The notes under the pieces are model-generated. The model ran no database searches, was not told the DNA's origin, and saw only the letters and a list, made by a program, of their open reading frames with translations. A program made the position numbers and the translations under genes. Source: Methanospirillum lacunae (GTDB taxonomy: Archaea > Halobacteriota > Methanomicrobia > Methanomicrobiales > Methanospirillaceae). From it: DNA of 64,000 nt. The DNA lies in assembly GCF_046195335.1 (NCBI RefSeq), contig NZ_CP176093.1. One strand, 5' to 3'. Each line of letters starts with the position of its first letter. Positions within the stretch are counted from its first letter, which is position 1. This document shows positions 33,494 to 42,821 of this stretch, in pieces.

Positions 33494-34421
33494 ATGGATA
33501 CAAAAGTTACATTAATTACTGGAATTACGGGACAAGATGGGTCGATCTTTATATAACTTCTGTTAGTTAAAGAGATTTGAGGTTCATGGGCTCGTTCGTC
33601 GGGCATAATATCCTAAAGAACGATTTTTCTTACATAACGTCAATCTTTCAGACCTTGATATGATCTCTCATGTTCTCCATAATATCAAATTCGATGAAAA
33701 CTATCACCTTGATACACAAAGCCATGTCCGTGTGAGTTTTGAGACACTGGATATGACGGGAATGAGACCGGTCTTGAGATAACCCGATAACTTCAAGAAA
33801 ACGGGTCAATCAATCCGGAAGTCCGATTTTATAAGGCTTATTTAAGTGAGATGTTTGGGCATATTGCCCCTCCTTAGAATTCCGTTTACCTGTGCCAAGG
33901 TGCATTCATACTGGATACCACGCAATTACCGTGACGGATATGGCATGTTTTCATGCTATGGCATTCTCTTTAATCATAAATCATTGAGAGGTGGAGACAC
34001 TTTCGTCACAGGAAAGATCACCCGGGGGATTGTAGCAATTCTATGGGGGAAAAAATTCACCTTGAAAATCTTGATGCCAACGCGACTGGGGTTTTTCTCC
34101 TAAGTATGTAGAACGGAGGTGATTTTTTTTGTAACAGGAAAAACCTGATGATTATATGATTGGGACCAGCGAGATCCACAATGTACAGAAATTTGTGGAT
34201 TTTACTTTTAAATACGCTGAACTTGATTTTGAGAAGCATGTCCGAATTGATCCGAAGTACTTCCACCCGACTGAAGTAAAAGCATTTTAAGCAGACTCGC
34301 AGAAGTCAGAACAGAAGTTTGGGTGGAATGTCAGAATAATACTAGTGATTTGATGAAGGTCATGGGTGACGCTGCCATGGGTGTTTTGGACTTGATCTGG
34401 TTGGAGAAGGAGATGAAATAA
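33494..34421 (+). pseudogene. gmd: Degraded GDP-mannose 4,6-dehydratase
   Basis: Remnants of Gmd lie in order but in different frames with stops between. The N-terminal 'VTLITGITGQDGS' (from ATG 33494) is followed by 'QSHVRVSFETLD' (about 33720) and the block 'GYGMFSCYGILFNHKSLRGG' with 'TFVTGKITRG' (about 33925-34035). Then come 'MIGTSEIHNVQKFVDFTFKY' (34155-34215) and 'HVRIDPKYFHPTEVKAF' (34239-34289), with a tail near 34350-34421. The span of 928 bases is shorter than an intact gene of about 1 kb, so there are deletions as well as frameshifts. It cannot make a working enzyme. Gmd would make GDP-4-keto-6-deoxymannose, the substrate of the nearby fucose synthase. Confidence 0.85.
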
Positions 34422-34565
34422 TCAGTAGGGAGTTCCCTGTTAGGTGGTGGAGGAAGGATTGATCCCCAATATCATAATACTTTATTTGTCAGAGTTTTCT
34501 ATTATGAGCGTATATCCATTAGGGTGTGATTGTATGAAAAAAACAGCTTCAGTTTCTGAAACATC

Positions 34566-35657
34566 ATGAAAACCGCAATATTTCATGACTATTTTGGTTC
34601 GATTGGAGGTGGGGAGAAAACTGTCGTCAGTATGGCGAAAATACTTGACGCAGATATTTTTACGACTGATATAGATGCTTTTTCGATCTTCAATTCTAAA
34701 GTTCCGGTCCACACACTTCGCCGGACAGTAAAAAAAAGCCCACTTAAACAAATTTCTACATCACTATCCTTTTCGCATTGTGATCTTCATGATGAGTTTG
34801 ATTTTTTCCTCTTTACCGGCAACTGGAGTGTTCATGCAGCAGCTGTTCACCATCCAAATCTTTGGTACTGTTATACCCCAACTCGTGCGTTTTATGATAA
34901 TTATCAGAATTTTCTGAATACAATGCATCCGGTTGTCAGACCAGCTTTTGCTGCTTGGGTTGCTTTTCATCGGCGCTGGAATGAGAAGGCTATCAAGTCG
35001 GTTGATTCTATCATTTCAATATCAAATACTATATCAGAGAGAGTGCAAACGTACCTGAATCGGGAGTCCTTAGTAATTTACCCACCTGTTGACACCAGAC
35101 GGTACTCCTGCGTTGAGTATGGGGATTTTTGGCTCTCTGTGAACCGATTATATCCGGAAAAACGACTTGAACTCCAGATTGAAACTTTCAGGTCTCTTCC
35201 TGATGAGCATCTGGTTATCGTTGGGAGTTATTCCCGAGGTGATCAGGCTGAGGGGTATGCCCGGAAGATACTACATAATCTCCCTAAAAATGTCACATAT
35301 ATTGGGGAAGTAACTGAAGAAGAACTTATTTCATACTATGCCCGTTGTAAAGGGCATATCACTACCGCTTCTCATGAGGATTTCGGGTTAACCCCGGTTG
35401 AGGCGATGGCAAGTGGCAAACCGGTTGTAGCCGTCTGTGAAGGTGGATATCGTGAAACTGTAACAAATGCCACCGGAATTCTGACTTCGGCTGAAGTTCC
35501 AGTTCTGCGTGAAGCTGTCCATTTTTTATCTGAAAATCCAGAGTCATATCGTTCTGCATGTCTTCAACAGGCAACAAAGTTTGACAAAGATAATTTCGCA
35601 AAAAAAATTCGTGAGGCAGTATATAATGGAATGGCTAAAAGGGAGAATTTTCCGTGA
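34566..35657 (+). CDS. GT4 glycosyltransferase, copy 2
   Basis: 363 residues, paralogue of the GT4 at 32340: 'AIFHDYFGSIGGGEKTV', 'HHPNLWYCYTPTRAFYD', 'FWLSVNRLYPEKRLELQIET' and 'EDFGLTPVEAMASGKPVVAV' with the E-x7-E motif. Donor and acceptor are unknown. Its stop overlaps the GTG start of the following GT2 gene (GTGA), so both work in the same glycan. The duplication flanks the gmd remnant, which suggests the original unit was GT4-gmd and was duplicated or rearranged. Confidence 0.87.
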   Translation: MKTAIFHDYFGSIGGGEKTVVSMAKILDADIFTTDIDAFSIFNSKVPVHTLRRTVKKSPLKQISTSLSFSHCDLHDEFDFFLFTGNWSVHAAAVHHPNLWYCYTPTRAFYDNYQNFLNTMHPVVRPAFAAWVAFHRRWNEKAIKSVDSIISISNTISERVQTYLNRESLVIYPPVDTRRYSCVEYGDFWLSVNRLYPEKRLELQIETFRSLPDEHLVIVGSYSRGDQAEGYARKILHNLPKNVTYIGEVTEEELISYYARCKGHITTASHEDFGLTPVEAMASGKPVVAVCEGGYRETVTNATGILTSAEVPVLREAVHFLSENPESYRSACLQQATKFDKDNFAKKIREAVYNGMAKRENFP

Positions 35658-36577
35658 GTCCGAAATACCCTTTGATTTCAGTGATAACTCCTTCGTATAA
35701 TCAGGGACAGTTTATCAGAGAGACAATTGAGAGTGTACTTTCACAGGATTATCCTGCAATTGAGTACATTGTTGTCGATGGTGGTTCATCTGATGGGACA
35801 GTAAATATTCTACAAGAGTATGGGGATCGGATCATCTGGATATCTGAACCTGATGAGGGGCAGGCTGATGCGGTGAATAAAGGTGTAAGGCTGGCAAAAG
35901 GTGAATTTATTGGATGGTTAAATTCTGATGATATCTATGAACCTGGTGCTCTTTCCACGGTGATTGAGACGTTCCAAAAGAATCCTGATATTTCAGTGGT
36001 ATACGGTGAGGCATGGCATATCACTAACTCCGGTCAGATTATTGCACGATACCCTATTGAACCGTTCAATTATCGCAGGCTGGCAGAGACCTGCTATATC
36101 TGTCAGCCTGCTTCTTTTATTCGCACTAATAGTTTTCTTGAGGCTGGTTTACTTCGTACTGATTTACACCTCTGTATGGATTATGAGTTCTGGATACGAC
36201 TAGGGCATGAAAAACCATTTCTATACACTTCTAGAGTTCTTGCATCATCCCGTCTCTATCCTGAGAATAAGACGTTCTCACGAACTGATGAGGTTTTTCG
36301 GGAGGTAATGACCATGGTTTCTCAATATTATGGATATGTCCCGATTACCTGGGTCTATGGGTATCTTCAGAACCAGACAAGAGGGAAGTGGTCACTCCAA
36401 TTTCCTGTTCAGGTGCTTATCACATTTATCCGAATGAATCGATCATGTGTATTAGGTGCCCTGCAGTACTGCGTCACCCTTTTCATTCCTTATCGAAATA
36501 ATGGTCGGCTCACAGTAGATCTCATATCCCTGATTAAAAAATCTCGGACTATGGATGATCTCCGAAAAAAATTATAA
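35654..36577 (+). CDS. GT2 glycosyltransferase
   Basis: 307 residues, GT-A fold: 'LISVITPSYNQGQFIRETIE', 'YIVVDGGSSDGTV', 'AKGEFIGWLNSDDIYEPGAL' with the DD metal site, and 'CMDYEFWIRLG'. The C-terminal 80 residues hold hydrophobic stretches but no clear transmembrane bundle. GTG start, overlapping the GT4 stop. It probably extends a glycan in the cytoplasm; the sugar is unknown. Confidence 0.85.
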   Translation: MSPKYPLISVITPSYNQGQFIRETIESVLSQDYPAIEYIVVDGGSSDGTVNILQEYGDRIIWISEPDEGQADAVNKGVRLAKGEFIGWLNSDDIYEPGALSTVIETFQKNPDISVVYGEAWHITNSGQIIARYPIEPFNYRRLAETCYICQPASFIRTNSFLEAGLLRTDLHLCMDYEFWIRLGHEKPFLYTSRVLASSRLYPENKTFSRTDEVFREVMTMVSQYYGYVPITWVYGYLQNQTRGKWSLQFPVQVLITFIRMNRSCVLGALQYCVTLFIPYRNNGRLTVDLISLIKKSRTMDDLRKKL

Positions 36578-36701
36578 CTCCTTTATATTTAATTTTGGTG
36601 AATTTCTGCAACACTGCACTCATATGTAGGGACGACGAAAAAATAATGAAGTACTAATTGTCCGAACGCCCGATAGGAGTATGTATCAGTGGATATGAGA
36701 T

Positions 36702-37640
36702 ATGTTCGAGAATAAACGGATTCTTGTGACCGGTGGAGCAGGTTTTCTAGGAAGTAAAGTGATTGATGCGCTGATAGCACAAGGCATCTCCCGATCAGAC
36801 ATCATTGTTCCCAGAAGTGCTGATTATGATTTACGACATATGGAGAATTGTCATAAGGTTGTAAAAGATGTTGATATTGTCATCCACCTGGCTGCACGGG
36901 TCGGGGGGATTGGGTTTAATCAGGAACACCCTGCTGAACTTTTCTATGATAATGCCTCCATGGGTATTCATATGATGGAGGCGTCACGGCTGGCAGGAGT
37001 ATCCAAATTTGTTGCGGTCGGGACGGTCTGCGCCTATCCAAAATTTACTCAAGTTCCATTTAGGGAAGAAGATCTCTGGAACGGGTATCCGGAAGAAACA
37101 AATGCTCCGTATGGTCTTGCCAAGAAGATGCTTCTTGTTCAGGCGCAGGCATACCGACAGCAGTATGGATTTAATGCAATTTTTCTCCTTCCGGTCAATT
37201 TGTATGGGCCGGGTGATAACTTCGATCCTGAAAGTTCTCATGTGATCCCAGCGTTAATCAAGAAGTTTGTTGATGCCAAACAGATGCATGCTCCAGTGGT
37301 TGAGGTATGGGGATCCGGGTCAGCATCAAGGGAGTTTCTCTACGTTGATGATGCTGCCCGGGGTATCGCTCTTGCTACCGCACGATATGACGGGATTGAG
37401 CCGGTAAACCTGGGTGCGGGGAGCGAGATATCAATTCGGGATCTGGTGGAGATTATTAAAACGCATGTTGGATATGAAGGAGAGGTAGTGTATGACACAA
37501 CCAAACCAGATGGACAACCCAGGAGATGTTTGGATACGAGTCGGGCACGAATGTTCTTTGGATTTAACGCGGAGATGTCATTTGAAGAAGGGCTTAAAAC
37601 GACGATTGGATGGTACGTGAATAATCCAATATCCTTCTAA
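36702..37640 (+). CDS. fcl: GDP-L-fucose synthase-like epimerase/reductase
   Basis: 312-residue extended SDR. The NAD(P) motif is GGAGFLG (about 11-17). Family blocks: 'VDIVIHLAARVGGIGFNQEH', 'VAVGTVCAYPKFTQVPFREEDLW' in part, the catalytic Y-x3-K in 'APYGLAKKM', and 'ASREFLYVDDAARGI'. It would convert GDP-4-keto-6-deoxymannose to GDP-fucose. The gmd gene next to it is broken, so its substrate must come from another gmd copy, or this gene has another substrate. Confidence 0.85.
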   Translation: MFENKRILVTGGAGFLGSKVIDALIAQGISRSDIIVPRSADYDLRHMENCHKVVKDVDIVIHLAARVGGIGFNQEHPAELFYDNASMGIHMMEASRLAGVSKFVAVGTVCAYPKFTQVPFREEDLWNGYPEETNAPYGLAKKMLLVQAQAYRQQYGFNAIFLLPVNLYGPGDNFDPESSHVIPALIKKFVDAKQMHAPVVEVWGSGSASREFLYVDDAARGIALATARYDGIEPVNLGAGSEISIRDLVEIIKTHVGYEGEVVYDTTKPDGQPRRCLDTSRARMFFGFNAEMSFEEGLKTTIGWYVNNPISF

Positions 37641-37774
37641 TTCGATATAATTTTAGCCAACCCATTACTAAATGAACATTATTAAATCGTAGATTTTACG
37701 ATTTCCAAAAAATAGTGTTTTTACTTAATAATATTATAGGGAAAAAACGAGTATTACATGTCTCAAATTAACTT

Positions 37775-37783
37775 TTGTATATG
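37775..37783 (+). promoter_or_regulatory. Possible TATA box for the ugd operon
   Basis: TTGTATATG lies about 65 bases before the ugd ATG in a 204-base AT-rich gap. AGGAG at 37831-37835 is the ribosome site of ugd. Confidence 0.3.
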
Positions 37784-37844
37784 CTACTTTGTTAAACAAA
37801 TGGATGCAAAAAAAGAATTTTTATCATTCTAGGAGAATTGAATT

Positions 37845-39116
37845 ATGGAAATAACCGTAGTCGGGGGAGGATATGTTGGACTGGTCACATCGGTTTGTTT
37901 TGCAGATATGGGGCATAGGGTCAGGATTATCGAGATTGACCCCCAAAAAGTGGAATTGATAAACAAGGGAATCCCCCCGATATATGAAGATAATCTTGAA
38001 GAGATACTAAAGAAAAATATAGGCAAGAATTTAACTGCCCAGTCAGATTACCAATTCATTGAAAAATCGGATGTTTTTTTTATCTGCGTCGGTACACCTC
38101 CTCAGGAGGATGGATCAGCCAATCTCCGCTATCTCTCACAAGCTGCTGAATCAATTGGACAGGCTTTGAGAGATTCAACAATCTTTCAGGTAATCACTGT
38201 AAAAAGCACAGTTCCCCCTGGAACTACAGAATCTGTTGTAATTCCGGCAGTTATAAAGAGTTCAGGGAGGACTAAAGACTCAATAGGATTCTGTATGAAT
38301 CCTGAATTTCTCCGTGAAGGAAGAGCGATCAAAGATTTTAAAAATCCTGATCGAATTGTGATTGGAGGGAATTCAGATATTGCAATTCAGGTTGTGAGAG
38401 ACGTATACTCAGGTTTTTCAGCACCAACTATCACAACTTCATTAAAAGCAGCAGAAATGATAAAATACGCATCTAATTCATTTCTAGCAATGAAAATTTC
38501 CTTTGCCAATGAGATCGGAAATTTATGCAAAAAACTGGGAATAAATGTTTATGATGTGATGAACGGTATAGGATATGATCATAGAATAAATCCATATTTC
38601 CTAAATGCAGGGCTTGGTTTTGGCGGAAGTTGTTTTCCCAAAGACGTGATGGCATTAATACGGTTAGCTGAAAAGAACGATTTGGACCCTCTCTTATTGC
38701 AGTCGGTAATTGCCGTCAATGAAAAACAGCCGAATAAGATCATATCTCTCTTGAAAGAACGTATTGGATCAGTGAGTGGTAAACGGATTGCTATCCTTGG
38801 ACTGGCGTTTAAAGACAATACTGATGATGTCAGGGATTCAAGGGCAATTCCGGTCATACAAAGTCTTCTCGATGAAGGAGCAGATGTCGTTGCATATGAT
38901 CCCATGGCAATTGCTTCTATGAAAATCTATTACCCGGATATCCAATATAGAAATACAGCTGGAGATGCCCTTGATGGAGCAGATGCCTGCCTCGTCCTCA
39001 CCGAGTGGCCGGAATTCAGGGATATTGATACGTGTTTTGACCGGATGAAATCACGAGTAATTATTGAAGGTAGAAAAATTCTCTCGATTGAGGGAGTCGA
39101 AGGAATATGCTGGTAA
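37845..39116 (+). CDS. ugd: UDP-glucose 6-dehydrogenase
   Basis: 423 residues. NAD motif 'VVGGGYVGLVTSVCFADMGH' at the N-terminus, 'FICVGTPPQEDG', 'KSTVPPGTT' and 'NPEFLREGRAI', and the catalytic Cys263 in GFGGSCFPKD. It oxidises UDP-glucose to UDP-glucuronate with 2 NAD. UDP-ManNAc dehydrogenases are close relatives, but the next genes galU (making UDP-glucose) and uxs (using UDP-glucuronate) settle the substrate well. First gene of a tight operon of six (37845-42817). Confidence 0.9.
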   Translation: MEITVVGGGYVGLVTSVCFADMGHRVRIIEIDPQKVELINKGIPPIYEDNLEEILKKNIGKNLTAQSDYQFIEKSDVFFICVGTPPQEDGSANLRYLSQAAESIGQALRDSTIFQVITVKSTVPPGTTESVVIPAVIKSSGRTKDSIGFCMNPEFLREGRAIKDFKNPDRIVIGGNSDIAIQVVRDVYSGFSAPTITTSLKAAEMIKYASNSFLAMKISFANEIGNLCKKLGINVYDVMNGIGYDHRINPYFLNAGLGFGGSCFPKDVMALIRLAEKNDLDPLLLQSVIAVNEKQPNKIISLLKERIGSVSGKRIAILGLAFKDNTDDVRDSRAIPVIQSLLDEGADVVAYDPMAIASMKIYYPDIQYRNTAGDALDGADACLVLTEWPEFRDIDTCFDRMKSRVIIEGRKILSIEGVEGICW

Positions 39117-39119
39117 ATT

Positions 39120-40004
39120 ATGGTGCAAAAAGTCAGAAAAGTAGTAATTCCGGCAGCAGGTCTAGGTACCAGATTTCTCCCCATAACAAAGGCTCAACCA
39201 AAAGAGATGCTACCGGTGGTGGATAAACCTGTCATCCAGTATGTTGTTGAGGAAGCAGTTGCATCCGGTATAGACGATATAATCATTGTTACGGGTAGAA
39301 ACAAACGGGCAATCGAAGATCACTTTGACCGGTGCATTGAACTTGAGCATGTATTTCCATCAAACCAAGGATCAGGTGCCTCAGATGCTTATGTTGATTT
39401 GAGTGATATTCCTAACATTCATTACATCAGACAGAGGGAACCGAGGGGACTAGGAGATGCCATTCTACTATCAGAAAAACATTGTAATGATGAGCCCTTT
39501 GTTGTTCTTCTTGGAGACACCATCACAATAGCGCCTGAAAATGAGAAGACCTGTACAAGCCAAATGATTCATGCTTATACAAAATATGGTCAATCAATAA
39601 TTGCAGTCGAACCGGTCCCAGAAAAGAAAATTCCGGATTATGGCATTATTGATGGTAATCTCATCGATAAAAATTTCTATGAAATTAAGAATATCGTAGA
39701 AAAACCTACCATAAGCGACGCCCCCTCAAATCTTGGTGCTATTGGATGTTACCTTTTCACTCCCGAAATTTTTTCATGTCTTAAACAGACCACTCCGGGT
39801 AAAGGAGGAGAGATTCAACTCACGGATGCGATAAAAAAACTTTCTCATTCTATAGGGATGATCACTAACTGTCGCAGGTATGATATTGGTGATAAGATTG
39901 GATGGATGAAAGCTTTTTTTGAGCTAGCTCTGTCACGTAAAGAATTTCATGATGATCTCATGTCAATTCTACAAGAAAAAGTATGTACAAGGAGAAATGA
40001 ATGA
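39120..40004 (+). CDS. galU: UTP-glucose-1-phosphate uridylyltransferase
   Basis: 294 residues. The signature 'VVIPAAGLGTRFLPITKAQP' with 'KEMLPVVDKPVIQYVVEE' and 'EKPTISDAPSNLGAIGCYLF' places it in the GalU family. It makes UDP-glucose from glucose 1-phosphate and UTP, the substrate of the ugd product encoded 3 bases upstream. Its TGA overlaps the uxs ATG (ATGA). Confidence 0.93.
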   Translation: MVQKVRKVVIPAAGLGTRFLPITKAQPKEMLPVVDKPVIQYVVEEAVASGIDDIIIVTGRNKRAIEDHFDRCIELEHVFPSNQGSGASDAYVDLSDIPNIHYIRQREPRGLGDAILLSEKHCNDEPFVVLLGDTITIAPENEKTCTSQMIHAYTKYGQSIIAVEPVPEKKIPDYGIIDGNLIDKNFYEIKNIVEKPTISDAPSNLGAIGCYLFTPEIFSCLKQTTPGKGGEIQLTDAIKKLSHSIGMITNCRRYDIGDKIGWMKAFFELALSRKEFHDDLMSILQEKVCTRRNE

Positions 40005-41008
40005 GTACTTCAATTTCGAAGTCAGAGGATATTGAAATAATTCTCGCCGGTCTGAATAATGTCGATTTCAATGGTCAGACGATATTAGTAACCGGTGGAT
40101 CCGGATTTCTCGGTTCCTGGATGTGTGAGGCCCTACTCAATAAAGGTGCAGAGGTCATTTGTCTTGATAATTATGCATCCGGAAGACCTGAAAATACAAA
40201 TCACCTCCTTGATCACCCAGGTTTTACCAGAATAGTCCATGATATATCAAAACCATTTGATCCTAAACGGCAAATTAATCTGGTATGTCATCTCGCTTCC
40301 CGGGCAGGCCCACTTGAATTTGAACATTATCCTATCCAGATTCTAAAATCAAATACCTTAGGGACAATGCATTCGCTTGGCATTGCAAAAAAGTATGGTG
40401 CTCGCCTCTTATTCACTTCTACCAGTGAGATATATGGAGAAGCAACAGTGTTCCCAACACCTGAAACCTATCGGGGTAATGTTAATACTCTGGGTATCAG
40501 AGGATGTTATGATGAGGCGAAGCGGGCTGGTGAGGCCTATTGTATGGCATATCATCGTCAGCATGGTCTTGACGTCAGAATTGTCCGGATATTTAACACA
40601 TACGGACCACGAATGCGCTCAGATGGGCATTATGGAAGGGTAATTCCCAGATTTTTATCACAGGCGAAAAATAATCAACCAATCACCATATTTGGAGATG
40701 GAACCCAGACCCGTTCATTTTGTTATGTGACCGATCAGATCATCGGGTTGCTGAGGCTGGCAGGGCTTCCGGGGTTGGCAGGGGAAGTGGTGAATATTGG
40801 GAATCCAACGGAGCATACTGTTATCGGTCTTGCAAATATAATAAAAAATCTCCTGAATTCATCATCTTCTTTTATGTATAATCCGCACCCCCAGGATGAT
40901 CCTATGCGAAGATTTCCAGATATATCTAAAGCTAAAAAGTTACTCCATTTTGAGCCACAAATTGGTTTAGAAAAAGGGCTTATCCGTGTCATTGAGGGTA
41001 CATATTAA
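40001..41008 (+). CDS. uxs: UDP-xylose synthase-like decarboxylase
   Basis: 335-residue extended SDR: NAD motif 'ILVTGGSGFLGSWM', 'LASRAGPLEFEHYPIQILKS', 'FTSTSEIYGEA', the catalytic Tyr170/Lys174 in CYDEAKRAGEAY, 'RIFNTYGPRM' and 'GTQTRSFCYVTDQI'. These match UDP-glucuronate decarboxylases, which form UDP-xylose. Some related enzymes are UDP-glucuronate 4-epimerases, but the 'SCYDEGKR'-like block favours decarboxylase. AAGGAG at 39989-39994 is its ribosome site. With galU and ugd it completes UDP-glucose to UDP-xylose. Confidence 0.83.
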   Translation: MSTSISKSEDIEIILAGLNNVDFNGQTILVTGGSGFLGSWMCEALLNKGAEVICLDNYASGRPENTNHLLDHPGFTRIVHDISKPFDPKRQINLVCHLASRAGPLEFEHYPIQILKSNTLGTMHSLGIAKKYGARLLFTSTSEIYGEATVFPTPETYRGNVNTLGIRGCYDEAKRAGEAYCMAYHRQHGLDVRIVRIFNTYGPRMRSDGHYGRVIPRFLSQAKNNQPITIFGDGTQTRSFCYVTDQIIGLLRLAGLPGLAGEVVNIGNPTEHTVIGLANIIKNLLNSSSSFMYNPHPQDDPMRRFPDISKAKKLLHFEPQIGLEKGLIRVIEGTY

Positions 41009-41904
41009 TGAAAATAACGCTGGTTGTCCCCGCATATAATGAAGAGCAGGCAATAGGCCCTGTTATTGAAGAATATTATCCATATGTTGATGAAATCCTT
41101 GTAGTTGATGATGGTTCATCAGACAAAACTTATGAAATCGCCTGTAGTTATTCTGATGAAAAAGTCTTTGTAAACAGGCACGAGCAAAATCAGGGAAAGG
41201 TCGGAGCACTAATGACTGGTGTAAAAAACGCCACTGGAGACATCATTGTATTTACTGATGCAGACTGCACATATCCTGCCCGATATATCCCTGCTTTTGT
41301 CGAAGAACTGAATAAAGGTGCTGATCTGGTTTTAGGTTCCCGGGTAATTCAATCTGAAAATATTCCATTATTTAATCGGGTAGGTAATACAATCTTTTCC
41401 ACACTTGCGACCTACATCAGTGGTAAGGAGATTGTTGATGGACAGACCGGGATGCGGGCCTTTAAAAAAAGTATGTTTGATTCATTGCATGTCCAGGCAA
41501 AAGGTCTTGAATTTGAGACGAAGATGACAGTCCGTGCAGCAAAATTAGGATATATTATCGTTGAAATCCCCATTGAATATCGTGAGAGAGTTGGGGTTTC
41601 TAAACTTCATCCGGTGCGGGATGGATATCGAATGTTTCGTGCGTTGATATCCATTGCCTGGAACGAAACATCACCATTAGCGAAAATGATTTCGGTGCCT
41701 GGAATTCTGTTTATTGGAATTGGAATGGTTTTTGGAATTTATAGTATATACGAACGTGTTTCTCATTATTATCTAACTCATGAGTTTTACCCATTGATAT
41801 CTGGCTTTTTGATCTTATTTGGGTTACAACTTTCTTCGATTGGCCTCATCATCGATTATCTGGCAAAAAAATTGGATAGAATTGAAGAGCGGTTGAAAAA
41901 ATGA
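41008..41904 (+). CDS. GT2 glycosyltransferase, polyprenyl-phosphate type
   Basis: 298 residues. GT-A blocks: 'ITLVVPAYNEEQAIGPVIEE', 'ILVVDDGSSDKTYEIA', 'IVFTDADCTYPARYIP' (metal site), 'LVLGSRVIQ' and 'GQTGMRAFKKSMFDSL'. Two C-terminal membrane segments (about 225-245 and 258-280) are followed by a charged tail. Likely charges dolichol phosphate with a sugar, perhaps xylose or glucuronate given the operon. Its ATG shares one base with the uxs stop (TAATG). Confidence 0.85.
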   Translation: MKITLVVPAYNEEQAIGPVIEEYYPYVDEILVVDDGSSDKTYEIACSYSDEKVFVNRHEQNQGKVGALMTGVKNATGDIIVFTDADCTYPARYIPAFVEELNKGADLVLGSRVIQSENIPLFNRVGNTIFSTLATYISGKEIVDGQTGMRAFKKSMFDSLHVQAKGLEFETKMTVRAAKLGYIIVEIPIEYRERVGVSKLHPVRDGYRMFRALISIAWNETSPLAKMISVPGILFIGIGMVFGIYSIYERVSHYYLTHEFYPLISGFLILFGLQLSSIGLIIDYLAKKLDRIEERLKK

Positions 41905-42464
41905 AAGAGGAATTATTTGAACCCTTGTTTAGGAAGATGAGAGTCAATCGCATTTTGCCTTGGATCCCAAAAAATGCAACGCTCTGTGATATTGGGTGTG
42001 GATTTGATGCTCAATTTTTAAAAATGATTTCGCCCTCTATTAAAAGGGGGTATGGGTTTGATCGAAAAGTTAACTCCAAACTTCAGGGAAATTTGACCAT
42101 CCAATCTTATGATTTAAATAATCCTCTTCCACTTCCTGATAATTCGGTTGATTGTGTTACATTGCTTGCAGTACTTGAACATCTTTCAAATCCAATTACA
42201 GTTTTTGCAGAAATCAGACGGATATGCCGCTCCAATGGAAGGATTATTCTTACAACACCGACACCTCTTAGTAAACCCATTTTAGAATTCCTATCCTTCC
42301 GAATGGGGCTTGTAAGTTCCCAGGAAATTTCTGATCATAAACATTACTGGTCGCTAGAAGAAATTCGTAATCTGTTAAAACAGTTCGACTTTCATGTTGT
42401 TGAACTAAATACTTTTTCTATCGGATTAAACTCGTTTGCGGTTGCAGAAAAAGTGACTGAATGA
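41901..42464 (+). CDS. Class I SAM methyltransferase
   Basis: 187 residues. AdoMet motif I is 'ATLCDIGCGFDAQFL' and the post-motif block is 'PLPDNSVDCVTLLAVLEHLS' with 'ICRSNGRIILTTPTP', as in Methyltransf_11 enzymes. It probably methylates a glycan or lipid-linked intermediate. ATGA overlaps join it to the GT2 before it and the small membrane protein after it. Confidence 0.8.
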   Translation: MKEELFEPLFRKMRVNRILPWIPKNATLCDIGCGFDAQFLKMISPSIKRGYGFDRKVNSKLQGNLTIQSYDLNNPLPLPDNSVDCVTLLAVLEHLSNPITVFAEIRRICRSNGRIILTTPTPLSKPILEFLSFRMGLVSSQEISDHKHYWSLEEIRNLLKQFDFHVVELNTFSIGLNSFAVAEKVTE

Positions 42465-42817
42465 ATGTAATTATTATTATCATAATTGGGATTTTATTTG
42501 CCTCATTTGGACAGATACTCTGGAAAATTGGGATGAATGAAATTGGAGTTGTGAGTGAAATATCTGTTGAGGGAATTACACATATTGTTTTAAACCCATA
42601 TATTTTCGGAGGACTTTTTAGTTATGGTATTGGAACGTTGTTCTGGTTAATTGCTCTTTCAAGAGCTGAGTTATCTTTTGTATATCCATTTATTGCATTA
42701 ACATTTGTTATAATTTTTATGGCTTCTTTTTTTCTATTCCATGAAAATATTAGTTTTCAGAGATTAATTGGTGCTGTGATTATTGTGATTGGTATTGTGG
42801 TACTGGTAAAAGGGTAA
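42461..42817 (+). CDS. Small EamA/EmrE-like membrane protein
   Basis: 118 residues with four hydrophobic helices (about 1-20, 45-65, 70-92 and 97-117). 'FASFGQILWKIGM' and 'FWLIALSRAELSFVYPFIAL' are typical of the SMR/EamA half-size transporters, which include the undecaprenyl-phosphate-aminoarabinose flippase subunits. As last gene of the ugd-galU-uxs-GT2-methyltransferase operon it may flip the lipid-linked sugar to the outer face. This role is inferred from context. Confidence 0.72.
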   Translation: MNVIIIIIIGILFASFGQILWKIGMNEIGVVSEISVEGITHIVLNPYIFGGLFSYGIGTLFWLIALSRAELSFVYPFIALTFVIIFMASFFLFHENISFQRLIGAVIIVIGIVVLVKG

Positions 42818-42821
42818 TTCT

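Noticed and set aside
33846..34103. 85-codon frame that looks like a small gene
   Set aside because: Its sequence is an internal piece of Gmd; it is part of the pseudogene, not a gene.
34509..34571. Tiny frame ending just at the ATG of the second GT4 gene
   Set aside because: About 20 codons with an ATGA overlap, but no ribosome site or recognisable peptide; chance is likely.
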